DNA from: an uncultured Chlamydiae bacterium
GTDB lineage: Bacteria > Chlamydiota > Chlamydiia > Chlamydiales > Rhabdochlamydiaceae
NCBI GenBank assembly: GCA_945957075.1
Contig: CAMFJP010000059.1
Coordinates: 1-8,237 of the forward strand
Length of the DNA: 8,237 bases
Direction of reading: 5' to 3'
Part shown: positions 1 through 6,023 of the stretch, piece by piece
How the letters are laid out: every line of letters starts with the position of its first letter
Position numbering within the stretch: position 1 is the stretch's first letter
The notes under the pieces: generated by a model
What the model was told of the DNA's origin: nothing
The model's database searches: none
Seen by the model: the letters and a program-made list of their open reading frames with translations, nothing else
Made by a program: the position numbers and the translations under genes

Positions 1-584
1 CGTCGACATCCTTGTCTGTCTAGTGACCCAGACAGACCAATTGAAGGTTTGTCTCCATCGCGCCCTCCAGGATACCTCACTTGTCCCACGTGAATAAGCC
101 CTCGCATAAAGGTGCCGGAGGATAGAACGACAGTTTTGCCGAGATAGACGATGCCTTCTGCTGTTGTGACACCAAGAATATTCCCGTTGTCTACAATGAG
201 ATCTTCGATGGTGCCCTGTTTTAAGAAAAGAGAATCTATAGATTCAAGAGTCTCTTTCATCAGGTTTTGGTAGACCAACTTGTCGACTTGTGCTCGTGGT
301 GACCATACGGCAGGTCCCTTAGAGCTATTAAGCATGCGAAACTGGATGCCAGTGCGATCCGCCAGCTTTCCCATTAGCCCGCCCAGAGCATCAATTTCTC
401 GGACAAGATGACCCTTTGCTGTTCCCCCAATTGCGGGGTTGCAGCTCATTTTGCCTATGGTATCGAGATGCATTGTAAGCAAAAGCGTTTTCGCGCCCAT
501 GCGAGCAGAAGCGTATGCAGCTTCACAGCCCGCATGACCAGCGCCAACGACGATGACGTCGTAAAAATCGGGATATGTCCACAT
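1..584 (-). CDS. mnmG: tRNA uridine-5-carboxymethylaminomethyl modification enzyme MnmG (GidA), N-terminal part, cut by window edge
   Basis: MnmG is the FAD- and NADH-using partner of the GTPase MnmE. Together they modify the wobble uridine (U34) of certain tRNAs in the cytoplasm. The ATG is at 582-584, and 194 codons are present before the left edge; full family members have about 600-640 residues. Near the N-terminus is the Rossmann FAD motif VVGAGHAGCEAA. It is followed by the MnmG signature CNPAIGGTAKGHLVREIDALGG, then GIQFRMLNSSKGPAV and SGTFMRGLIHVG. The stretch GGTAKGH stands where many homologues, including E. coli, have GGIGKGH, and VWSPRAQ replaces VRATRAQ; similar variants occur in other phyla, so this is not a defect. 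The start lies 9 bases after the stop of the small basic-peptide gene, with no strong SD, which suggests translational coupling. The identification is very secure; only the C-terminus is unseen. Confidence 0.97.
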   Translation of the reverse strand, partial: MWTYPDFYDVIVVGAGHAGCEAAYASARMGAKTLLLTMHLDTIGKMSCNPAIGGTAKGHLVREIDALGGLMGKLADRTGIQFRMLNSSKGPAVWSPRAQVDKLVYQNLMKETLESIDSLFLKQGTIEDLIVDNGNILGVTTAEGIVYLGKTVVLSSGTFMRGLIHVGQVRYPGGRDGDKPSIGLSGSLDRQGCR

Positions 585-593
585 AGTTAGAGT

Positions 594-683
594 CTAGCTC
601 TTCTTGTGTCTATCTCTGCGGCTGCGCTTTTTTCTTTTATGCTTTGCGATTTTGTATTTGCGTTTTTTCTTTACAGACGACAT
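594..683 (-). CDS. Small basic AURKAIP1/COX24-domain (bS22-like) putative ribosomal peptide, 29 aa
   Basis: This short gene reads ATG (681-683) to TAG (594-596) and encodes 29 residues starting MSSVKKKRKYKIAKHK and ending RDRHKKS. More than half of the residues are Lys or Arg, and the pattern SVKKKR..K..KHKRKKR.RRDR matches the AURKAIP1/COX24 C-terminal domain. That domain occurs in mitochondrial small-subunit proteins, in mycobacterial bS22, and in short stand-alone bacterial peptides of about 30 residues. From the family, the likely role is binding rRNA in the small ribosomal subunit; this is inference. An AAGGGG stretch 2 bases before the ATG is a close-set SD. The gene is followed after 9 bases by mnmG on the same strand, so a translation component and a tRNA modification enzyme probably share a transcript. 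It is easily missed because of its length. Confidence 0.85.
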   Translation of the reverse strand: MSSVKKKRKYKIAKHKRKKRSRRDRHKKS

Positions 684-911
684 TTCCCCTTGCCGGTTTA
701 AAAATTAGATATATAAGCAAATGAACTCGAAAATTGGGTTTTTATTTCGTCGCCTTCGCAACAAAATTTACTCCTTCACTTGCGCCTTGCTATTCAACAA
801 TGGTCGCTCGCTCTAGGGCGAAAAATTTAATCGGGCTTCTTATAAGATTCCCAACTTTTGAAGTCATTTGCGTATACAAGTGTCGATTATATGAGTGTTT
901 GGGCATAAAGT
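684..911. other. Intergenic region between sdhC and the small basic-peptide gene
   Basis: These 228 bases lie downstream of sdhC and upstream of the small-peptide/mnmG unit. I find no convincing gene on either strand: the possible reading frames lack SD sites, use non-ATG starts or run into sdhC antisense. There is no GC-rich hairpin with a T-run that would mark a terminator for sdhC. The only short inverted repeats are weak, for example TCGC/GCGA on the minus strand near 817-832. The region close to 683 is AT-rich and is the likely place for the promoter of the small-peptide gene. No tRNA cloverleaf is visible. Confidence 0.5.
710..715 (-). promoter_or_regulatory. Possible -10 element for the small basic-peptide/mnmG transcript
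   Basis: On the minus strand the sequence TTGCTTATATATC contains TATATA at 715-710, about 26 bases before the ATG at 683. No good -35 hexamer is seen at the standard spacing. The element is supported only by AT-richness and by its position upstream of the first gene of a unit, so it is weak. Confidence 0.25.
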
Positions 912-1913
912 TCAATAAAAAAACGTGGATAAGTAAGGCCCCCAAATGGAGGTAAGACCAAGCCCTGCTAAGAGTGCCATGATAACAAGGGCAACAAGAC
1001 CCATCCGTTTTTGTGCCGCAAATTTTAATACGATGCCCCAAGAGATTAGAAAAGTCCAAAAGCCGTTGGCTGCATGAAAACAGGCGGCAAGGAGAAAAAG
1101 GGTGTATAATCCAACGTAAAGTGGGCTTTTAAATGCATCGCGCACAGAGAGAAGTGTTGCAGTGCCAAAGTCGTTGCAGGAGGCAACAAGGTCTCCAGGT
1201 TTTAATTGATAAGAACAGAGAGCTTTTATCCATAGGCCCTTATCTATAAACGTGTTGGCAGAGTGGGCGATAACCGTTTGACCTGGATCATATTGGTTTT
1301 CTTGGGGGCCATGCGCAAAGTTGTATGCTGCGTTTACAAGAGCCTCTTTTGCTGTTTGCTCTTTTTCCCATCCTATTTTTTCCTTATCTATTGCTGCGCT
1401 ATCATACAAAGAGATGTGCAGTCTATCTGCTAGCATATAGAGTTTGTTGTCGCTGCGTATTTGTACAAAATAGGAAGGGGAACCTCCCTCATTGACGGAT
1501 AGGGGGTACTCTAAAAAGCGAAAATTTACAATATGTCCTATCAGGCCAAAAAGTAAAATCCAGGAGGTGATTCTTTGCCAAGAGTAGGCTCTATTGCGCC
1601 CGTATTCCTTTAAAGAGGGGGTGGACCCATCTGTTTTATGAGCATTAAGTTTTGAGGTAAATAGATAGCGTATACCAAGAATGAGATGGAGTAAAATAGG
1701 GGAGCCCAATAAAAAAATCTCGATGACAGGTAAATAGGGTAGATTGTGAATGGTATTGACGGCAGAAATAAACCCTTTTCCTTTATCTCCTAAAAGAAGG
1801 CCAATTTGAGAGTTAACAAGCAGGTGCTCAACCAGAAATAGCATGAGCCAAAGTCCTGTGAGAGAGTGTAGTCTTCTCCAGATGAATGCTTTTGGTAGGG
1901 TTGTTGCTGTCAT
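912..1913 (-). CDS. sdhC: Succinate dehydrogenase cytochrome b558 membrane subunit SdhC (chlamydial type, 333 aa)
   Basis: This is the haem-binding membrane anchor of succinate:quinone oxidoreductase, which passes electrons from the SdhA/SdhB catalytic dimer to quinone. The opening FIWRRLHSLTGLW is characteristic. Five hydrophobic segments are visible, at about 19-40, 62-84, 112-134, 265-294 and 303-326, as in the Bacillus-type single-subunit anchor. Histidines at 16, 30, 76, 127 and 280 lie in or beside these helices and include the likely haem ligands. Segments 3 and 4 are separated by about 130 residues that should face the periplasm, making the protein much longer than the roughly 200-residue Bacillus SdhC. 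The ATG at 1911-1913 was chosen; an in-frame TTG at 1947-1949 would add 12 residues, and neither has a clear SD. tatD lies 49 bases upstream on the same strand. No sdhA or sdhB follows. Confidence 0.9.
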   Translation of the reverse strand: MTATTLPKAFIWRRLHSLTGLWLMLFLVEHLLVNSQIGLLLGDKGKGFISAVNTIHNLPYLPVIEIFLLGSPILLHLILGIRYLFTSKLNAHKTDGSTPSLKEYGRNRAYSWQRITSWILLFGLIGHIVNFRFLEYPLSVNEGGSPSYFVQIRSDNKLYMLADRLHISLYDSAAIDKEKIGWEKEQTAKEALVNAAYNFAHGPQENQYDPGQTVIAHSANTFIDKGLWIKALCSYQLKPGDLVASCNDFGTATLLSVRDAFKSPLYVGLYTLFLLAACFHAANGFWTFLISWGIVLKFAAQKRMGLVALVIMALLAGLGLTSIWGPYLSTFFY

Positions 1914-1915
1914 GG

Positions 1916-1930
1916 AGCTTAGCTTAGCTT
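1916..1930 (-). repeat. Three tandem copies of a 5-bp unit just upstream of the sdhC ATG
   Basis: The plus strand reads AGCTT three times in a row (AAGCT on the coding strand), ending 2 bases from the sdhC start codon. The repeat fills the place where a ribosome binding site would be expected and contains no SD-like purine run. If translation began at the upstream TTG (1949), the repeat would be coding, and loss or gain of one unit would shift the frame. With only three copies it may simply be chance. Confidence 0.6.
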
Positions 1931-1962
1931 GTGAAAGAAAAAAATTCAATATCTGTGAGAGA

Positions 1963-2727
1963 TCACGTTTCCAAAGGGAGGGAAAAGAAACGGATGGAGT
2001 TGTGATAGAGTGTGGTCGCTGTGATCTCTGAGGAGAGTCCTTTGATTGCAGATAGTGCGAGAAGCGTTTCTGGAAGGAAAGAGGGTTCGTTGCGCTTGCC
2101 CCGTTTTGTTTGTGGTGCTAGGTAGGGGGCATCTGTTTCGATAAGCATACGTTCTAAAGGAACGTAGCGCGCGATGTTTCTGAGCTCTTCAGACTTTTTA
2201 AATGTGAGAACTCCGCTAAAAGAGAGCATCCAATTGCAATCCAAACTTTTCTTAGCTTCTTCCATAGAGCCTGTGAAACAATGTACAACAGCTGGCATGT
2301 CTTGTGGAACAAGACAAAACAGGTCGGAAAAGGCCTCACGGCAATGAATAATCAAGGGTTTTGAGCTTGTCTTTGCAAGAGCTACATGTTCTAGAAGAGA
2401 GTCTTGTTGTCCTTTCTTTGTTGCAAAGGAGTAGTGGTAGTCAAGGCCCGTTTCGCCGATGGCAACAAGTTTGTCCGTTGATTTGGCGATTGTGGAGAAA
2501 AAGGGGGTTTGTTTATCTGCATCATGGGGGTGGACGCCGGCTGCAGAGAAGATGGTGTGCGGAAATCTAGATTCTAAATGCGAAGATAGGGTTAGTTGCT
2601 CTTCCTCTGTGCATATATTGATTGCAGCGCGCATGCCCTCTTTTTCTGCGCGATTTAAAAGCGCATCAATGTCTTCATATAACTCATCGCTTGTTAGATG
2701 AGCGTGTGTGTCGATGTAGCGGAGCAT
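1963..2727 (-). CDS. tatD: TatD-family metal-dependent DNase/hydrolase, 254 aa
   Basis: This is a cytoplasmic TIM-barrel hydrolase of the amidohydrolase superfamily. Family members act as metal-dependent 3'-5' exonucleases or DNases and have been linked to DNA repair and RNA quality control; the natural substrate here is unknown. All expected ligands can be seen: DTHAH with H8 and H10 on strand 1, GVHPH at 64-68, IGETGLD with E92, IIHCRE with H128, VHCFTG with H149, and ETDAPYLAP with D199. The length of 254 residues is normal for the family. The ATG at 2725-2727 directly precedes the first barrel strand, so no alternative start is needed, though its SD is poor. It reads away from exbB with a gap of only 37 bases and runs toward sdhC, with which it is probably co-transcribed. 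The same sdhC-tatD neighbourhood is remembered from Chlamydia. Confidence 0.95.
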   Translation of the reverse strand: MLRYIDTHAHLTSDELYEDIDALLNRAEKEGMRAAINICTEEEQLTLSSHLESRFPHTIFSAAGVHPHDADKQTPFFSTIAKSTDKLVAIGETGLDYHYSFATKKGQQDSLLEHVALAKTSSKPLIIHCREAFSDLFCLVPQDMPAVVHCFTGSMEEAKKSLDCNWMLSFSGVLTFKKSEELRNIARYVPLERMLIETDAPYLAPQTKRGKRNEPSFLPETLLALSAIKGLSSEITATTLYHNSIRFFSLPLET

Positions 2728-2737
2728 TTGTGTTTTC

Positions 2738-2746
2738 TGCTAAACT
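2738..2746 (+). promoter_or_regulatory. Possible extended -10 promoter element for the exbB operon
   Basis: TGCTAAACT reads as an extended -10 (TGn followed by TAAACT). No recognisable -35 hexamer sits at the usual distance. Transcription from it would begin near 2753, leaving a leader of about 12 bases that just covers the exbB SD. Only 37 bases separate the divergent tatD and exbB starts, so promoter elements must be crowded here or lie inside the coding regions. The call is weak. Confidence 0.25.
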
Positions 2747-2756
2747 CGAATTTGAG
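2745..2756. promoter_or_regulatory. Near-perfect 12-bp palindrome in the tatD/exbB divergent gap
   Basis: CTCGAATTTGAG equals its own reverse complement except for one symmetric pair, giving 10 of 12 matching positions. It lies between the divergent starts and its right end touches the exbB SD (GAGGTGA, 2754-2760). A protein bound here could affect both directions. The short length means chance is possible. Confidence 0.3.
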
Positions 2757-2764
2757 GTGAAATT

Positions 2765-3484
2765 ATGTTCATGTATATGGCGGCAGCGCAGCCATTTTTT
2801 ACAGCGTATTCTCAGGCAGATTTTTTTGGGAAGGGAATTTTTCTTTCTCTATTTATCCTTTCAGGCCTTTCTTGGGTTGTGCTTATTTATAAAGGATGGC
2901 AACTTGCCAAAGTCAAAAAGTTATGTAAAGTACTCTGTCCTGCTCTGCTTTCTAAGCAGGAGAGTTTTTTACATGCGCATGTTCAGATCGCAGAAGATGA
3001 AATTCCTCATCCTTTTGCCTATATTTTTACAGCCCTTAAAACAAAAACATTGGAAGTATTAGAGAAAAATCGTTATTTCCACAAAGAAGAAAATGTCTAT
3101 TTGACTCCTAGGGATCTTGAACTTATTGAATCCGGGTTATTCACTGAGGTTTCTTTGCAGACAAAGATATTGGAAAAAAACTTGATTGTACTTGCAACTA
3201 CTGTGACTTTAGCTCCGTTTTTAGGTCTTTTAGGTACAGTTTGGGGGATCCTAGTTACGTTTTCTGCTTTACATGCAGGGGCTTCTGCAAGTTCAAGTTC
3301 ACTTATTTTAGGAGGCCTTTCTACGGCTCTTGCTACAACGGTCCTTGGTCTTGTCATTGCGATTCCAGCCTTGATTGCTTATAACTATTTTAAGCACTGC
3401 ACAAAGACCTTGCGATCAGATATGGAAGATTTTGCAGCCAAGCTTCTGATGGTGGTTGAGATGCAATACCGTTTGCCGGGGTGA
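2765..3484 (+). CDS. exbB: ExbB/TolQ/MotA-family proton channel, inner-membrane motor subunit, 239 aa
   Basis: ExbB/TolQ forms the proton-driven motor with ExbD/TolR in the inner membrane and energises a TonB/TolA-type arm. Three membrane segments are visible, at about 23-43, 138-165 and 183-207, with a large cytoplasmic region between the first two, which is the family layout. The signature APFLGLLGTVWGILVTF (150-166) closely resembles TolQ (PYIGLFGTVWGI). GLSTALATTVLGLVIAIPALIAYN (184-207) matches the third-helix motif. The ATG at 2765 is preceded by GAGGTGA with good spacing. The stop is one base before the exbD start. It is the first gene of a seven-gene plus-strand operon. The choice between the names ExbB and TolQ is one of convention; the tolB and pal genes downstream argue for a Tol role. 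Confidence 0.95.
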   Translation: MFMYMAAAQPFFTAYSQADFFGKGIFLSLFILSGLSWVVLIYKGWQLAKVKKLCKVLCPALLSKQESFLHAHVQIAEDEIPHPFAYIFTALKTKTLEVLEKNRYFHKEENVYLTPRDLELIESGLFTEVSLQTKILEKNLIVLATTVTLAPFLGLLGTVWGILVTFSALHAGASASSSSLILGGLSTALATTVLGLVIAIPALIAYNYFKHCTKTLRSDMEDFAAKLLMVVEMQYRLPG

Positions 3485-3485
3485 T

Positions 3486-3905
3486 ATGGTAAGACGCATC
3501 TACATAGAAGAGCACGCAGATGAAGGGATGGTGAATTTAACACCGCTGATCGATGTTGTTTTTGTTGTTTTGATCATGTTTATCCTTGTAGCTCCTCTTG
3601 TCGATGTCGATCGGATAGTGCTTGCGGAGGCGCCGCAAAAACAAGAGTCTATTGGGGCCGTGGAGCCTTCTGCCTCTATTGTCATTCACGTTTACGCAGA
3701 TAACACAGTTCATCTTAATCACAAGCAGGTTCTGTTACACGATTTGAAAACACAACTTTTAGAGGTAAAGCGCCTGCACCCAGGATCGATTCCGACCCTA
3801 TATCAGGATAGTGCATCCCCCTTTGGAACTTATCAAAAAGTGAAAAATGCTCTTGAGGCTGCAGGATTTGATCAGCTTGATCTTGTATTGCAACCGGGTG
3901 TCTAA
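3486..3905 (+). CDS. exbD: ExbD/TolR biopolymer transport protein, 139 aa
   Basis: This is the partner of ExbB in the proton-driven motor: a short cytoplasmic tail, one membrane helix and a periplasmic domain. The helix at about 20-38 reads LTPLIDVVFVVLIMFILVAP and carries the conserved proton-carrying aspartate as D23, the same place as in TolR. The periplasmic part (about 45-139) has the usual ExbD pattern, with strand IVIHVYADNTVHLNH and a C-terminal LDLVLQPGV. An upstream in-frame start at 3456 would add 10 residues inside exbB and is rejected, because GGGGTGAT lies just before the ATG at 3486 and the family begins here. The gap to exbB is one base, and the stop TAA overlaps the next ATG (TAATG), so all three genes are probably translationally coupled in fixed ratio. 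Confidence 0.95.
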   Translation: MVRRIYIEEHADEGMVNLTPLIDVVFVVLIMFILVAPLVDVDRIVLAEAPQKQESIGAVEPSASIVIHVYADNTVHLNHKQVLLHDLKTQLLEVKRLHPGSIPTLYQDSASPFGTYQKVKNALEAAGFDQLDLVLQPGV

Positions 3906-4642
3906 TGAAAAAAAAGATCGCCTTATGGGTATGGGGTCTGCACATTTTTTGGGTGGCTATTTTGTGTTTTATAGCTCCATCTTCTCCTGTTATTAAAAGG
4001 CAGCTTGTTGTGCGCACACATACAGAAGAGAAAAAACCGACTGTGGCTCCCCGTTCTGTAGCAGCTTCTATGAAAAAAAAAGCACCAGAGAGTGCATCTC
4101 CCCCTCCACAAACAAAGGCACCAGAGGTTGCCAAACGCCCCTCAAAGACGCCCCCTTCCGCTTCTCAAAATCCGTTAAAAAATAAAGCAAAAAGTGCTCC
4201 TTCAAAAGCCTCTCCAACTCCGCCAGCTCCACAAAAAAAAATGCCTTCTTTTGAAATTTCTCAAGATCTTGCGCAACAACTCGAAGAAAGCATTGCGAAA
4301 ATTGAGCAGAAACAGGATAACTTATGGATAGGGAAGCAGCAGCTGCCAAAGCCGGCGCTTGAGCCTGTGCATATAGATGTTTCTGCATATACAGAGGATG
4401 CTACATCCTTTGGGGAGAGTGCGGTAGCTTATTTGCAAGAGAGGCTACAGCTACCAGATTGCGGTGATGTCCGGGTAGAAATTACGATTGCTACAAATGG
4501 CAGAGTCGTACGTATGGTAGTCTTAGAGTCAGAGAGCGAAAAAAACAAACGCTATCTAGAAAAGCAGCTGCCTTTAGTGCGTTTTCCTGTTTTGCATAAG
4601 GAAGAGAGCCTTGTGCTCACATTTTGCACTCGTATTAGATAG
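3905..4642 (+). CDS. TonB/TolA-like energy-transducing protein, 245 aa
   Basis: This is probably the arm that carries ExbB/ExbD motion across the periplasm to TolB and Pal. An N-terminal signal anchor (about 7-24, LWVWGLHIFWVAILCFI) follows a positive start, MKKK. Residues 43-113 form a linker rich in Lys, Pro, Ala and Ser, typical of TonB/TolA. Residues 118-137 look helical (QDLAQQLEESIAKIEQK). The C-terminal domain (about 168-243) has the TonB/TolA shape: VEITIATNGRVVRMVVLESE, then a helix and the final strands RFPVLHKEESLVLTF. There is no SD; the ATG overlaps the exbD stop, so reinitiation is expected. Genus Chlamydia has a protein of unassigned function at this place (CT598 in C. trachomatis, from memory). 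The gene contains three runs of 8-9 A. TonB versus TolA cannot be settled by eye; the operon favours a TolA role. Confidence 0.8.
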   Translation: MKKKIALWVWGLHIFWVAILCFIAPSSPVIKRQLVVRTHTEEKKPTVAPRSVAASMKKKAPESASPPPQTKAPEVAKRPSKTPPSASQNPLKNKAKSAPSKASPTPPAPQKKMPSFEISQDLAQQLEESIAKIEQKQDNLWIGKQQLPKPALEPVHIDVSAYTEDATSFGESAVAYLQERLQLPDCGDVRVEITIATNGRVVRMVVLESESEKNKRYLEKQLPLVRFPVLHKEESLVLTFCTRIR

Positions 4643-4652
4643 AGGATGTCTC

Positions 4653-6014
4653 ATGAGAATTATTGTTACAATTTTTACACTTTTGTGTGTGTCAGCATAT
4701 TCACTTTCTGCACAAGAGATCCCGACATCTCAAGAGATTCGTGTGCATTTGAGTACAGACAGCCCCCTTGCTCCTATTTATGTTAGTCGCCTTAAAGCAG
4801 ATGCTACTGATTTTGATGCTAACTTTATCAACCAGATTGATACACTTCTTCAATACGATCTCAACTATAACGGCAAAACACGCGTTGCACAGCGTGCACC
4901 TGCTAAAGAACAGCAGCTACTCCAAAAAGATAAGATGGCAGCGTTCAACATGGTTAAGTGGAAGGAATTTGGTATTCCCTATGTCGTTGTAGGCCACATC
5001 AACAATCACTCTTTAAATGTCTCCCTGTTTATTACAGAGACAGGATCTTTGAAACATTTTCAAGACATTCCCCTTACAGGTGATATGCTGCAGGACAGAA
5101 GACAGATTCATAGATTAGCAGATGGAATATACAAAGCCCTTTTTCAAACAGATGGTATTGCAGCCACACGCATCTTGTATGCTGTGCAACACAAAAATCC
5201 TAAAGCGGATGGCTCCCAATGGGTTTCTGAAATTTGGGAATGCGACTGGGATGGCGCCTCTGCAAGACAGATCACAAAAGAGGGTAGCTATTCCGTAAGC
5301 CCCGTTGCTCTTCCTCATAAATCAGATAAATTTCTCTATGTCTCTTATAAGCTTGGACAGCCTAAAATTTATTTAGCGTCGACTCATGAAGGGGTAGGCA
5401 AAAAAATTGTTGATTTAAGAGGCAACCAGCTACTGCCAGCTGTTTCTCCGCGGCGAGATAAGATTGCCTTTATTTGCGATGCAGGAGGACGCACCGATTT
5501 ATTCCTCCAGGCATTTAATCCTGAAAAAGGGGAAGTGGGCAAGCCCGTTCAGCTTTTTTCCTATCCCCATTCTACCCAGGCCTCTCCAACCTTTAGTCCT
5601 GATGGACAAAAACTTGCTTTTGTATCCGATAAAGATGGTTCTCCACGGATTTATGTTATTGCGACAAATCAAATTGGAAAAAGGCCAGCCCCAGTATTGA
5701 TTACAAAGCAAAACAGTGAAAGCTCATGTCCTAGTTGGTCTCCAGATGGCTCAAAACTTGCCTACAGCGCGAAAACAAATGGCGTACGCCAAATTTGGAT
5801 TTACGATTTTGAGACTAAAGAAGAAAAGCAACTTACCTCAGGTTCTGGGCATAAAGAAAACCCCAGCTGGGCGCAAGATAGTTTGCACCTTGTCTTTAAC
5901 TCAACAGATGCTTCCTCCTCTGAGTTATATGTTATTAACCTCAACCAGCCGGAAGCTGTGAAAATTTCTAAGGGGCCAGGAAAAAAACATTTTCCCACAT
6001 GGGGAACGAAATAA
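4653..6014 (+). CDS. tolB: Tol-Pal system periplasmic beta-propeller protein TolB, 453 aa
   Basis: TolB is a periplasmic protein that binds Pal and connects it to the inner-membrane Tol complex. The start at 4653 gives a clean signal peptide (MRIIVTIFTLLCVSAYSLSA, likely cut after A20) and has AGAGGA 6 bases upstream; a longer frame from a TTG at 4611 would bury the signal and is rejected. Residues about 25-165 form the N-terminal alpha/beta domain, including VVVGHI at 111-116. From about 172 follow WD40-like propeller blades with recurrent motifs: SPTFSPDGQKLAFVSDKDG at 311, CPSWSPDGSKLAYSAKTNG at 359, NPSWAQDSLHLVFNS at 403, and a weaker LPAVSPRRDKIAFICDAGG at 261. The length is slightly above the 430 residues of E. 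coli TolB. It lies 10 bases after the transducer gene and 9 before pal. Confidence 0.97.
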   Translation: MRIIVTIFTLLCVSAYSLSAQEIPTSQEIRVHLSTDSPLAPIYVSRLKADATDFDANFINQIDTLLQYDLNYNGKTRVAQRAPAKEQQLLQKDKMAAFNMVKWKEFGIPYVVVGHINNHSLNVSLFITETGSLKHFQDIPLTGDMLQDRRQIHRLADGIYKALFQTDGIAATRILYAVQHKNPKADGSQWVSEIWECDWDGASARQITKEGSYSVSPVALPHKSDKFLYVSYKLGQPKIYLASTHEGVGKKIVDLRGNQLLPAVSPRRDKIAFICDAGGRTDLFLQAFNPEKGEVGKPVQLFSYPHSTQASPTFSPDGQKLAFVSDKDGSPRIYVIATNQIGKRPAPVLITKQNSESSCPSWSPDGSKLAYSAKTNGVRQIWIYDFETKEEKQLTSGSGHKENPSWAQDSLHLVFNSTDASSSELYVINLNQPEAVKISKGPGKKHFPTWGTK

Positions 6015-6023
6015 GAGGACCGT

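Noticed and set aside
815..835. tRNA or strong terminator hairpin in the CGCTCGCTCTAGGGCG stretch
   Set aside because: Only 4-bp pairing is possible, with no cloverleaf arms and no T-run of the kind a terminator needs.
734..955. Open frame of 73 codons on the plus strand in the sdhC-downstream gap
   Set aside because: It begins with TTG, has no SD, shows no recognisable motif and runs antisense into the 3' end of sdhC.
790..1059. Open frame of 89 codons on the minus strand
   Set aside because: It overlaps sdhC in another frame and has no family-like sequence; sdhC clearly owns this DNA.
2622..3062. Open frame of 146 codons on the plus strand bridging tatD and exbB
   Set aside because: It is antisense to tatD and out of frame with exbB, both of which have full conserved motifs; its Cys/Phe/Leu/Arg-rich product looks like a shadow.
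3456..3485. Upstream extension of exbD
   Set aside because: It would overlap exbB by 29 bases, while the ATG at 3486 has GGGGTGAT before it and matches the family N-terminus.
3715..4134. Open frame of 139 codons on the minus strand under exbD and the transducer gene
   Set aside because: It is a shadow of the Lys/Pro-rich linker and exbD; there is no start signal and no domain.
4611..4652. Upstream extension of tolB from a TTG
   Set aside because: It would put 14 residues ahead of a clear signal peptide; AGAGGA before ATG 4653 fixes the start.
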